The position numbers and the translations under genes are program-made. From Erodium maritimum (taxonomy: Eukaryota; Streptophyta; Magnoliopsida; Geraniales; Geraniaceae), in NCBI GenBank assembly GCA_963921825.1, contig OY997590.1:60874012-60938011 (forward strand): DNA of 64,000 nt, in the 5' to 3' direction. The notes under the pieces were generated by a model, which worked only from the letters and a program-made list of their open reading frames with translations, did not search any database and was not told the origin of the DNA. The first letter of the stretch is position 1, and each line of letters begins with the position of its first letter. Below are positions 23,594-34,397 of this stretch, one piece after another.

Positions 23594-26011
23594 GTGATAC
23601 AGGAGTTATCTTCGAGAAAGTTGATTGGAATGAGTAAGGTGCGGAATGGGCTCTACTATTGGGAACCGACGATGATAGGAAAAGCGTTGTTGACTCATGG
23701 AAACAATGATACACAGCTCTGGCATCGACGTTTGGGACATATGCCAACTTCCCGATTGCCTCTCATTCCAAATCTGTCTACGAACTTTACTAACCATGAA
23801 TTGGGTCCCTGTGATGCTTGTTGTAGGGCTAAGCAAACTCAACTCGCTTTTCCGGTCCACACGAATAAGACCACCCGTATCTTTGAACTCATTCATTGTG
23901 ACATTTGGGGGCCATATCATACACCATCACTCTCGGGATGTCATTCATTTCTCTCCATCGTTGACGATTTTAGCAGAGCCACTTGGGTATATTTAATGAA
24001 GCACAAGTCAGAGGTAAAGACACACCTTATTCGGTTCTTTAATTGGGTGACATGCCAGTTTGATGTTCAGGTCAAGTGTCTTCGCACTGATGGAGGAAAA
24101 GAATTTCAACACCATGAATTAGTTGCTTATTATCATAGCACAGGCATGGAATTCCAAACAAGTTGTGTCGGTACCCCACAACAAAATGGGGTCGTGGAAA
24201 GGAAACATCGGCATGTTCTCGAGGTTGCACGGGCCTTGCGTTTCCAAGCAAAGCTTCCTCAACGTTTTTGGGGAGAATGTGCACTCACCGCAGCTTATCT
24301 AATCAATCGGATGCCGCTCAAGGTAATTGGCAACAAAACCCCATTTGAAATGCTTTATGGGAAGAAACCTGCTTATGGACACCTCAGAAGTTTTGGTTGC
24401 CTTTGTTACGTTCACCAACAGACACGTGACAAATTTGTGTCGCGGTCTCGGCCTGGCATACTTATTGGATACCCAAGAGGGCAGAAAGGATATCGCATTT
24501 ATGACATTGAGAACAGAGAAATTGTCGTATCTCGAGACGTACAGTTTTGGGAAAATATATTCCCGGGGGATCAATGCATGGATACCGAATCAGACTGTGA
24601 AAGCTCACCTCTCCCATACTCGACAATTCCTGACGCAACATTCCTTCACGAGACTCATGCTCCACCAGTCATGTCAGCCATCCCTCCCCCCGGTCCTGAC
24701 CAGATTGATGACTCCGCTCACGAAATAATAGAAGAACCACCTCTTCCTGCAAAACGCGCCCGGAAAACATCCACGCGTTTGAGTGGATATGACTACACCT
24801 TACCGCCTTCTGTTGTGCCATCTAATTCCGCACCGCTCCACGCCGCTCCTTCAGTGAACTCCACGTTACATCCTCTCAGTCACACTATTTCTTATGATAA
24901 GTTGTCAACAACTCACTCTGCCTTCCTAGCGGCCATCTCCTCTATCGATGAGCCTATGACATTCCAACAGGCAATCAAGCACGAACACTGGAGAGAGGCC
25001 ATGACACGAGAAATTGCAGCCCTCGAAGGGAATTGTACCTGGACTCTGACAGATCTTCCCCCAGGCAAGCGTGCCATCGATTCTAAATGGGTATACAAAG
25101 TGAAGTATCGTCCCGATGGGAGCATTGAGCGTTACAAGGCCCGCCTCGTCGCGAAGGGTTACACTCAGGTGGAAGGGGTTGACTACACTGATACCTTTGC
25201 ACCCATAGTGAAGATGGTCACCGTTAGATGCATACTCTCCATTGCAGCCGCTCGTAACTGGCCTTTGTATCAACTCGACGTCAACAATGCATTCCTCCAC
25301 GGTGATCTCCACGAGGAGGTTTACATGAAAGTTCCAAAAGGCTTCTCTAAACAGGGGGAGCATCGGGTTTGCCGCCTTCATAAGTCACTCTATGGCCTCA
25401 AACAAGCATCCCGAAACTGGTACCAAAAGTTCACAGAATCCATCATCTCACTTGGTTATAAACCATCAACTGTTGATCACTCTCTCTTCACTTTCACTGC
25501 ACCTGGCTCATTTGTAGTTGTGCTCATTTATGTGGATGATGTCGTTATAACCGATACAGATGCACCTCGCATTCAACAACTCAAGGACCATCTGGACCAG
25601 CAGTTCAAGATCAAGGATTTAGGAATCTTAAAATACTTCCTGGGTCTCGAAGTAGCTCGCTCAGCTTCAGGGATTGTTCTCTCACAGAGAAAATACACCC
25701 TCGACATCTTGGCTGATAGTGGACTCACTGGCTGTAAGCCAGCATCTTTTCCACTCACTCAACAACACCGACTCTCAGCAGATATTGGACCCCTTTGTCA
25801 GGACAGTGGGCAATATCGTCGTCTAGTCGGACGTTTGTTGTATTTGACCATTACTCGACCAGACATCAGTTATGCGGTTCACATTTTGAGCCAGTTTCTG
25901 CATACTCCTCGTCAGCCTCACCTGGACGCCGTCTTTCATGTCCTTCGCTACCTCAGGAGCAGTCCTGGACAAGGGTTGCTCTTCTCGGCTGACAACATTC
26001 TCACGTTATAG
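23594..26011 (+). pseudogene. Copia-D integrase and reverse transcriptase
   Basis: One open frame of 805 codons. Integrase: zinc site LWHRRLGHM...CDACCRAKQ (about residues 42-80), then catalytic D in HCDIWGPY, D in LRTDGGKEF and E in QQNGVVERKH. Reverse transcriptase: AIDSKWVYKVKYRPDGS, RYKARLVAKGYTQVEGVDY, LDVNNAFLHGDLHEEVYM and the catalytic YVDD in LIYVDDVVITD (about 25526-25558). All catalytic residues are kept. It ends at TAG 26009-26011, where AYCDADWAG of RNase H follows in the same frame, so a single base change (CAG to TAG is the likely cause) split the polyprotein. Known copia elements make protease to RNase H as one product. Confidence 0.88.
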
Positions 26012-26485
26012 GCATATTGTGATGCTGACTGGGCTGGATGTCCTGATACTCGGAAATCCACCACCGGCTATATAATGTTCCTCGGGTCATCCCCAATTAA
26101 TTGGCGGTCTAAAAAGCAAACTGTAGTATCTTGTTCGTCGGCAGAGGCCGAATATAGAGCTATGGCAGCAGCTAGTAGAGAAATAGTTTGGCTACGCCAA
26201 CTTCTCACTGACCTCCAGGTACCTCACAATATTACTGTTTCTCTCTTCTGTGACAATCATGCAGCTATACACATTGCGTCGAATCCAGTCTTCCATGAAC
26301 GAACGAAACACATAGAGATTGACTGTCATTTCGTGCGCCAACAACTCCAAGCAGGTATCCTTCGACCTCAACCAATCCCTAGCCGTAATCAGCTTGCAGA
26401 TATCTTCACCAAGGGGTTGGGCCGGGATCATTTTCATGCTATTCTTCGCAAGTTTGGCATTCTCGATATTCACGCTCCAACTTGA
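26012..26485 (+). pseudogene. Copia-D RNase H, C-terminal part of Pol
   Basis: In frame after the stop: [20 protein letters not shown] (catalytic D), [18 protein letters not shown] (catalytic E), [20 protein letters not shown] (catalytic D) and [14 protein letters not shown]. It ends HAPT and TGA at 26483-26485, just before the polypurine tract. The domain looks intact apart from the upstream nonsense codon. Confidence 0.88.
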
Positions 26486-26493
26486 GGGGGAGT
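26484..26493 (+). promoter_or_regulatory. Copia-D polypurine tract
   Basis: GAGGGGGAG, three to four bases before the 3' LTR, is the standard plant copia plus-strand primer. Confidence 0.85.
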
Positions 26494-26495
26494 AT

Positions 26496-26683
26496 TGATG
26501 GTAATCTTGTGATTGATCATAATCACAAGATTCCGGATCCATTAGCGATTGTTTCCTATATTGTTTATATTGTAATTAGTAGGTATAATTTGTTTCCCTT
26601 TTAGGATTGATAAGTCTTGTATAAATGTGTAAACCTTTGGCTGAATAATACATCAAGTTGTGAATCAATTTACAACCTTTACA
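26496..26683 (+). repeat. Copia-D 3' LTR (188 bp)
   Basis: Begins TGATGGTAATCTTGTG and ends TTTACAACCTTTACA. It differs from the 5' LTR by about five substitutions plus the 9 bp and 6 bp length changes. Confidence 0.87.
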
Positions 26684-27144
26684 AAGACCGAGGTATGTCA
26701 ATCCCCCTAGCAGTTGCAATGTGCAAATTTTTCCCGTCTTGTTTTGAGGACAGCAACCATATTTTGCTGCTCTGTCCTCGTTCTTTGGATTTTTGGAATC
26801 GGATTTTCAGATGGTGGAATCTCAGATGCTGCCTCCCTGCTTTCCCTGCGGATTTGATCATACATTGGTCAGGACTATCTCCAAAGCGTTCGTCCAATCA
26901 GGCTTGGGCCCAGATCACATTCATCACATTTTGGTTTCTTTGGCTTTCTCGAAACGCTGCAATCTTCTCCAACGTCCTTGAAGATGTGGACTCTATTCTA
27001 GCCTGGATTCAGTTATTCAGCTTCTCTTTAGAGTCCCTCTCTCTCGGCAGTGTCACGGAATCGAACATCTCGTATTGGAAACGCTCCCCGCCGTCGTTTT
27101 TGAGCTACTCGGCATCAGCTTCAACTTCGGCTCCTATTGTTTAA
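26684..27144 (+). pseudogene. zf-RVT domain, C-terminal half of LINE-1
   Basis: Reads DRGMSIPLAVAMCKFFPSCF, EDSNHILLLCPRSLDFWNRI and WAQITFITFWFLWLSRNAAI, with the zf-RVT Cys/His pattern, then ends at 27142-27144. The apparent upstream start at 26617 lies inside the Copia-D LTR and is not real. An RNase H domain does not follow, so this LINE ends soon after zf-RVT. Confidence 0.7.
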
Positions 27145-27266
27145 ACTCTGTGATGTTTGTTCTGAGTTGTTTATTTTCTTATAAGCTTTATCATGGTTGT
27201 ACTTTCTTCTCCAGCCCCAGCTTCGGTCCTTCCTCAATAAAATCGTTTTTTTGCTGATAAAAAAAA

Positions 27267-27931
27267 TGCTAGCCGTCGACATTGGCGGGGAGCTGTTGGC
27301 GGTGAGCATTAAAATAATGTTTTTTGCCTTATGTCAGCTCACCGCCAGTGGAAAACGCCAGCACCGTGTAATTAATTAAAATATAAACATTAACAGAGCT
27401 TCAAGCTTTTTCTTGATTTACAGACGTCTAGGTCTAGCAGTAACACCATATCTGCACTAGGGTGTAACAGCTTCTTCTCTATCCATTCTAATAATATCAA
27501 ACACAAAGGCAAATCAACTTTCCTTGCCTTGTTCCCTTTCTCTCTTGGACCAGTCAGTCAGTACTCATATTTTTAACATAATAAAAACATTTTGATACTG
27601 AATATTACCTGCCACACAATCGGGAATTTTCACTTTCATTTGATATTAGAATACTCAATACTGTACCCTGTACAAGTAAAATGGTCTGTGTCCTACCCAG
27701 TACAACCAAGACATCATCATCACCTCCAACTCCTAAATCCAAAGACAATTCTTACCTGCACCCCGCTGATTACCTATCCCCACAAACACCCGAGAGAATC
27801 GGTTTGTAATCCATCACCAACAACAAAAAAACAACCTTGAGGAAGTCTTGCCGTGATCTATGATGTGAGCTTTGTTGCACTAAAACTGGTTCGTTTCTTT
27901 TTAACCCCAGTTGCTTGTTTTGTGCATACTT
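27267..27931. other. Gap between LINE-1 tail and TPS gene, with a small hairpin
   Basis: No gene seen. An 11 bp perfect inverted repeat (TGGCGGTGAGC at 27297-27307 and its complement at 27337-27347) forms a stem with a 29-base loop. Downstream sequence is probably the TPS 3' flank. Confidence 0.55.
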
Positions 27932-30773
27932 TTAAAACGAACTTTCAAATGAAACCTGTGGATGTCCTGTATACCGCGGCTTTGGCTTTGTAGCGGCGGC
28001 TAGGCCATCAAGTAACCTCACAACATCAGCAGGGTCGTCCAGGTAATACTTGGCTTTACTTGGCTTCTGCCCGACAGTGCAGGCGAAGATCTCTGGAGCT
28101 GCAGGTAGTGATGGACTACTGACTGTGCTTAATATACTTGCGAACATGTCTTCATCGGATCTATCATCTCCAATACACATCACAAAGTCGGGTGGCTCCC
28201 CCCCATTCAGCATTGTTGTTAGGACCGTCTCCGCAACTAACCCTTTGCTTACCCCCTGCACCATATTACAAACCATTTATGAGGAGGTTCACACAGTAGA
28301 TACAACAAGACAAAAAAAATTGAGATATATTTGTCTGCAAATTCGTCTGCCAATCATGGATCATTTATTGCTTCTTTTTCTTCTATCTTGTGTGTGTGTG
28401 TGTTAGAGAGAGAGAGAGGTGTCATACTTGTGGCTTGACTTCAACAATATGCTGGCCCCTCTTAACAACTGCCGGTTCATTGGCAAGTACATTTTCTAGA
28501 TGATCCAGCAACTCCTTACCTTGGCATGACCCAAAGTCGGGATCTGCATCCTGATGATGCCATACCAAAGCACTGTCTTTAATCTCCAAACTGGAACCAT
28601 CAGTTGCCTCTGTGTATGATCTCATTATAGGCTCAACAACTTGTTTCCAATCAAGGTCAGCAGACACAAGACTGGTCTCCCACTCAGCTGTTTTATTCCA
28701 TCTGCATTAGGAACAAGCAAAACCATCATATAATGTAAATTACAATATTATTGCAGTATAATGTTCTGCAGAGCATTAGAAATACCTTAAGAAATATCCA
28801 TGTTCAGCTGCTATTCCTAGCCTCTCGCAAGGAGAAAACCACTCACTAAGGGAACTTCTTGCCCTTCCACTTACGATAAACACAGTATTCTTGGGATCAC
28901 TGCACAATGTAGTTAGCACAGAAGTAATTTCAAGGCTGGGACTCTTGATAAGTGAAGTTTGGGGAACCAAAGTGCCATCATAATCCAGAAAGATTGCCCT
29001 CCTATGAGTCCTTTTATACGCTGAAACAATGTGATCAATGGACAGCTTCCTAAAACTAGGTGAAAGAGAAACAACTCTGAAACCCAGGCCCAAGCCTATC
29101 CCCCAGCATCGTTTACTATAGTGATCTTTGCATGCTCTCTCCAAATCCTGTATAAAACTGCGTGCCCAATAGGCTATATCATGAGAACTGACATACTTAT
29201 AGTGTTTCTCATGACGCAGTTGCTTCTCAGAATCACGCATCGTGATTGCTGAGTTCAAGGCATCAGCCACAGCATCAATATCCCAAGGATTGACTCTAAT
29301 TGCTCCACTTAGAGATGGTGAGCAACCAACAAACTCAGACACAACAAGCATACTAGTACGAGGAGTATCTGTTTCTTTACCCATAGCTTTATTCATAAGT
29401 GCAGTCCCCTGCCTGCATACAATATACTTGTACGGAACTAGGTTCATCCCATCCCTCACAGCATTCAATATGCAGCATTCTGCCACAGCGTAATAGGCCG
29501 TCTTCTCATAACGGGGAACAGGACTATCAATCAAAATAACAGGCTTATAGTCAGGAGAGCCATAAAGCTCGTTTATCCGCTGCGCAGTCAAGTATGTCTC
29601 CTTCTTTGCTTCCTGCACATCTTTTCCTGAGCCTCGTGCAGGGTTCACAATTTGAACCAGCACAACCTTGCCTTGCAGCTCCTGATGTTGCAGCAATAGC
29701 TGTTCTACGGCTAGTAGTTTCAGACTTATACCTTTAAATATGTCCATGTCGTCAATACCAAGAATCACCTTCTTCCCCTCAAACTGCTTCTGGATCTCTT
29801 TGAGTTTATTTGATGTAGCAGGAAGATTCAACACAGATTCAAGCCGACCCATATGAACACCTACGGGCAGGATTTTGATATACACTGTGCGGCCAAAATA
29901 ATCCAGTCCAATATGGCCACGCTTGGACTCATAATCTAGGCCCAGCATTCTACTACAGCAAGACAGAAAATGCCGGGCATAATCAAATGTATGAAAACCA
30001 ATTAGATCACAGTTCAGCAATCCCCTCAAAATTTCATCCCTGACAGGCAAGGTTCGATATATTTCTGATGACGGAAAAGGGCTGTGAAGGAAAAATCCAA
30101 GCTTAACTCGACTGTACCGCTTCCTTAAAAATGTAGGAAGAACCATTAAGTGATAATCCTGAACCCAAACACAGTCATCCTCAGGATTAATTACTTCCAT
30201 TACCTTGTCAGCAAATATCTTGTTTGCACAAACATAGGCCTGCCAGAGCAGGCGGTCAAAACGGTCACCATGGTCTGGACACACTGGTAGCATATAATGA
30301 AAGAGAGGCCACAGCTGCTGCTTACAAAACCCAAGGTAGAACTTCTTCTGAAGATCATGGGGTAGAAATGTCGGCACACAGTTAAAATCCTCGAGCAGTT
30401 TCTGCGCAACTTCTTCCTGGTCTCCCACATCTATATCAACTTTAAGAGACCCCACATAAATAACCTCTGTTTCTGAAGAGAACCCATCAGTTAGTTGTAA
30501 CAAAATCGAGTCTTCATCCAAACTGAAACACCACTTGGATGTTCCTGCATCCCTTTTAGCATGCAATGGTAGCATGTTTGCCACAATGATTTTTCGCTCA
30601 CGGCAAACAGATGAAGAGACGTCTGAATCTCCATCATTACTGCCATAACCATCTACGTCCGAAATGATCCCTGGAACTGTCATCACCCGTGGAAGAGATC
30701 TAGCAGTCTGGGGGACATCCAATAGACCACCAGAAGCCAAGTCAAGAAAGTTTGTACATGATCTTGAAGCCAT
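27932..30773 (-). CDS. TPS9-like: Class II trehalose-6-phosphate synthase/phosphatase-like protein (TPS8/9/10 type)
   Basis: Class II TPS proteins have a glucosyltransferase-20 domain plus a phosphatase-like domain and act mainly as sugar-signalling regulators. Exons: 30773-28786, 28710-28428, 28255-27932, all GT...AG in phase, giving 864 residues, normal for the class. The start MASRSCTNFLDLASGGLLDV and LPRVMTVPGIISDVDGYG, then RERKIIVANMLPL, match the TPS8-10 group. Met in IIVANMLPL (62-70) and Asp in GIDDMDIFKG (339-348) stand where active synthases have Arg, so synthase activity is unlikely. The phosphatase motifs LDYDGTL (596-602) and GDDRSDEDM (about 786-794) are intact. A long leader intron and a uORF lie upstream. 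Which of TPS8, 9 or 10 is closest needs a tree. Confidence 0.95.
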
Positions 30774-30774
30774 A

Positions 30775-30795
30775 TCAGGTTGTCCAATAATTCAT
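30775..30795 (-). promoter_or_regulatory. Six-codon uORF abutting the TPS start
   Basis: In the second leader exon the minus strand reads ATG, then Asn-Tyr-Trp-Thr-Thr and TGA. The stop ends one base before the main ATG. A uORF this close could reduce or tune initiation at the TPS start by termination-reinitiation. That effect is inference; the sequence is certain. Confidence 0.6.
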
Positions 30796-30848
30796 ACGAA
30801 TAATGCCTGCTCAACAAATTGTATGTAATTATTCTGGGATACAGATAT

Positions 30849-33023
30849 CTACAACCCACACACACAAAAAAACAGAAACCGGTATGATTAAACCCAACCA
30901 TAAATGCAGATATCTGGAAATAATTTGGGTCATCCCATCAAAGAATCAAAACATCTAGTAAAATGATAGCATAAATTTTCAGAATTCCAATTGAGTAGAT
31001 ATAACATCGAAACAACCATGCAAAACTCATACCAGTTATTAACGGAACTAAAGTACTAAAATCCTGATCAGCCAAATGTTGAATATATGTCTTTCTTCCG
31101 TTTGTAAGAATATCTCAAATGCCTTATCGTGCTTAATAGTACCTATAACAAGAAGGGAAAAAAATCTTCCACTCTAATTAAAGTGCCCACGAGTAACATC
31201 ACAGGGATTATTCTACGATCTTCCTAATTGATGTTCTCGACAACCTATGCTAGAAAATACAAATCCAAACTCATCAGCAAAATACTGGTGCTGGTGGGAC
31301 TTGGACAGCTCACAATGTAGTGAAAAACAGTGACAGTGATGGAATCATAGGAGGTGGCACATAAGTGCTGAGGATCAATGATAAGGAAGGCGACTATGAG
31401 GTTGTAAGGCCACAGAGAAAATCTTCAAATGGCCAGTATTATGGTATTGAAATTGGGTCGATGAGGCTGTCCCTGACAGTCTTAACTATAGAAATATGTC
31501 CGGACAACGTAGATTTTTTACAACCATGTTTCAAGTTCGACATACTGTGAGAATACAAGCATATGAAATTGATGCAGACATCGAATTTGAAATTTTCCAT
31601 CACTAACCATCTTTCAACTGATTTTTTTCAAACACAAATCTCTTGCACACTAGTTTTCATTCTTCTACAGTGACTACTCTATCTACTATCCCTTACCCAG
31701 CACAACAAAGCATTTCTATAATCAAATAAACTTGTTTGAGAGACACGTTCTAGTTAAAGAGCTTCTACTGGATAACTTGAAGTCTTTTCTAGCCCTTGTA
31801 AATGCAAGTTGACTTTCAGTAGAGGATCGGCAAGCCTCAAATCATTGAAGTATAGTAGCATGCATATTCCAAACCCAAGAAGTCTAGGAATGCACAATTC
31901 AAGTCGCTAAAGAGAGGTAGGTAAAAGAAAAATGAAACCCAAGGGAAGCACCCTTGGTTCCAATAACTAAAAGCACCTCTGATTTGTCAGCGATAAAGGG
32001 CATTGCAAAGACTAGTTACTTGGATCCATCTAAACACTCTGAAACAGGCTCTAGTTTGGTTTCAATGACCCCATCTCATGAAATCGTAACACCTTTTCAA
32101 GCAACCCCACTCTCCCATTCTCCAGACATAAGACTCCAAGTTTGGTCATATCTATACAGGTACAAACAAATGTTTATGCACTCAATGACTACAGACCAGA
32201 CAAGAAGAAAAAACACAACTAATTATACAAGCATACAGTGTAGCATACACTTGGAAGCAACCAAAACCAAGTCTAGCCATATAGCATTTTTCTTTTTGTT
32301 TAACTGTTTAACATACATTTGACTATAAAATCTATGACAGCTACTTCTGCAGCTTTCAAAAGTTGTAGAACAGAAAATACAGACCAACACAAAAACTTGT
32401 AGAACAGAAAACTCTTAGCCATATTAAAAGATCCTTTAATGTAATATATATATATATAATATCACATTCACAGAAGTTAATACTCCAGGATCACAAAGGT
32501 ACAGACAACAATTCAAAATACTATGGCAAAAAGGTTCAAAGATCTTACCAGGAACAAATCAAAACTAATTTTCAACCGCCAAATTTCCTTCTATGATACC
32601 ACGATCACAAATTTCTGCAAAAAGAACATCACATCTGTGTCACAAACCAAACACCAACCAGCAATTCAACCTCCAGAATTCAACAACCACCTGAACCCCC
32701 GTTTGGTGGCCAATGAGACCAAAGAAACGCTTTCAGATCTAACAAGACACGGTAAAATCTTAATTCGACTGAGTCTGTGACGGACTCAGCCGAGGAACAA
32801 GACACCTCCCACACAGTATCAAGTTCTCACACACGGAAAAGTGAGATCGATTAGAACTCCAAATACCTCCCCATCCCCGAATTTTCTGGGCTACCAAACG
32901 GAGCCGGAAGAGAATTCTAGAATGCAAATAATAAAGTCGAGACAAGTCAACAGTAGATCAGAGAATAAAAAATACAAGGTCGCGAGTCCCAACGGTCAAA
33001 AGTCGCATAGCGTTAGAACTTAC
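30849..33023 (-). other. TPS 5'-UTR intron (about 2.2 kb)
   Basis: The donor CGG|GTAAGT lies at 33024/33023 and the acceptor TTGTAG|ATATC at 30849/30848. This leaves a leader exon of 30774-30848 and a first exon upstream of 33024. A leader intron is common in this gene class. The intron is AT-rich, has an (AT)n run near 32440-32460, and shows no gene of its own. Confidence 0.6.
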
Positions 33024-33240
33024 CCGACCGTTGCCGTGATCGGCGAAGAGGTGCTCGGTCCGGCGGGCGGCGAGTTGTCGTCGGAGGTGGGAGAGAGATC
33101 AATACGAAGCCGTCTCGTGCGTTTAATGGAGAAGAAAGAAAGGATCGGAGTGCCAAAGAGAGAGAAAGATACAAACGAGATTTTTGGATAGAGTTTTGTC
33201 GCTGCAAACTTCACTACAGTTAGGCTTTTAACCACGGTTC
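33024..33240 (-). other. TPS first leader exon (right edge approximate)
   Basis: CT-rich leader-like sequence on the minus strand ends in a perfect donor site. No ATG-initiated frame was found in it; the open frames overlapping it begin with GTG or TTG. The transcription start is not determined. Confidence 0.5.
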
Positions 33241-33278
33241 TTTCAGTTACGTTTACACATTTTCTACTCCCTACTAAA

Positions 33279-33286
33279 TGACGTAA
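33279..33286. promoter_or_regulatory. ACGT (bZIP-type) element upstream of TPS
   Basis: TGACGTAA, a CRE/ACGT-core site, lies about 40 bp beyond the estimated TPS leader. bZIP factors bind such cores; use here is inferred. Confidence 0.3.
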
Positions 33287-33678
33287 CTACCCTTCGTCTT
33301 TCTGTACTTGCTATCTCTGACAATTATAATCTTCTTTTCAGAAATTTAATTATCCTCCACGTATTAATTTTCCAGGAAAATGGGGCGCATAGCATTTATT
33401 TGCCTGGTAATTTCTCATATTCCTAATACTGGCTATATTTTAAAATTCCTTCCATTTGTTTATTTCTTATAGCATCTTCTATGTTTTGATATGATTAATG
33501 TTAAAAAGTCACGGTGGAAGGTGTTTTTTAGATTTTCTCTCCTCCTTAACATGGTTTCTCTGATAGTCTACCATGATTAGTGTTAGGAGTTATGGTAACA
33601 CAGTTTCAATAATTAAAAAAGGATCACAATTTTAATTAATACTTTTATTTAAACCCACAGATACAACTTATATATTAT
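33287..33678. other. AT-rich gap, no gene seen
   Basis: Likely TPS promoter followed by the 3' flank of the first SANT/Myb-like pseudogene. No clear repeat recognised. Confidence 0.45.
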
Positions 33679-34119
33679 TTAACCTAGTTCACATTCGACA
33701 ATTAAAAACACAATAATTAAAAAAAAGATAATTAACCTAATTCTTAATGGCTCCAATGTGTAAACGCTACTTCCCATCGTCTTTGAGCATCTCCCACACC
33801 CGTGTCGGCTTTCAAAATCACTCACGGTCGCAGCATAGATTTCCTCCTCGGTTGCGCTTTTCCTGGGGTCGTTGAGACGATCCCGGTAAATAGCATCGAA
33901 AGCCTTACACTTTTTGCTCATCTTTTAGAAACGATCCTTGACTTGCTTCTCCGTCCGCTTTGGCCAGGCTTCATCTCCGGTTTGAACGAAAGCAAGGTAG
34001 AGCTTATTCCAATACTTGCCCCCGATCTCGACATAGGTGAGCCTATTCAACACCAATTGCATCTCCTCCTCCGGGGGCCATAGAGGACCGGTTGCCCAAG
34101 AAGAAGATGCTCCCGACAT
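33679..34119 (-). pseudogene. SANT/Myb-like (trihelix-type) protein, one nonsense codon
   Basis: Starts MSGASSSWATGPLWPPEEEM and continues GGKYWNKLYLAFVQTGDEAW, PKRTEKQVKDRF, a stop (33925-33927), then in the same frame KMSKKCKAFDAIYRDRLNDP. This is the DNA-binding domain seen in ORF1 proteins of PIF/Harbinger transposons and in related plant 'Myb/SANT-like' genes. The stop falls inside the domain, so the protein is truncated. A TATAAATA (34195-34188) lies 70 bp upstream of the ATG on this strand. A related but longer pseudogene sits directly upstream in the same orientation. No transposase gene is nearby. Confidence 0.65.
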
Positions 34120-34397
34120 ATCGAATTGAGAGAGTTTGAGTGAGAGAGATAGAGAAAGGTGTGAGAATTTGAGGGAGGCTTGAGGGGTATTTATAGGATG
34201 GGAGGGGGAGGGGTCAGCGTGGCAGCCACGACTCCAACGGTTACTATTTCAAAATAGTAATCGTGCACGACGACCGAGGCTCCGAGAATTCGATGAAAAA
34301 ACAATTTTTTTTAATTTTTTTTATTAAGTAGAATAAAACCCAAACTACAGCAAAAGCAACTAGATTAATATTTTTATTACATAGATTAATAACCAAA
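34120..34397. other. Spacer between the two SANT/Myb-like pseudogenes
   Basis: Contains the TATA box above and a short palindrome-like 'ttactatttcaaaatagtaa' (34239-34258). No coding region. Confidence 0.5.
34188..34195 (-). promoter_or_regulatory. TATA box of the 33679-34119 pseudogene
   Basis: TATAAATA on the minus strand in CCTATAAATACCCC, 70 bp before the ATG. Confidence 0.5.

Larger units (their letters stand above)
22431..26683 (+). mobile_element. Copia-D, young gag-less Ty1/copia element
   Basis: Short LTRs (22431-22603 and 26496-26683) about 97% identical by eye, apart from a 9 bp indel and six missing bases at the start of the 5' copy, flank a primer site, an almost intact pol and a polypurine tract. 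The 0.55 kb between primer site and protease shows no Gag capsid or CCHC motif, so gag is deleted or unrecognisable. Only two nonsense codons break pol (about 23543 and 26009). It sits inside the zf-RVT frame of LINE-1. Confidence 0.9.
22270..27266 (+). mobile_element. LINE-1: 3' fragment of a LINE, split by Copia-D
   Basis: Two pieces flank the Copia-D element and belong together. The left piece (22313-22430) reads ITEAKLEWASILWKVKSPEI then SLFRWLVAFNAVPSK. The right piece (26684-27144) reads DRGMSIPLAVAMCKFFPSCF then EDSNHILLLCPRSLDFWNRI. This is the zf-RVT domain (W-K..P..........FN.(V/L)P.K...; C-x(n)-H-x(n)-C) found after reverse transcriptase in plant L1-type LINEs. A LINE-like tail follows: CTTCCTCAATAAAATCG and a poly-A run at 27259-27266. 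RT and upstream parts are missing, so the element is 5'-truncated. The left edge at 22270 is approximate. Confidence 0.72.

Noticed and set aside
33013-33235. Possible longer uORFs in the TPS first leader exon
   Set aside because: The open frames begin with GTG or TTG, not ATG; only the six-codon uORF next to the start is ATG-initiated.
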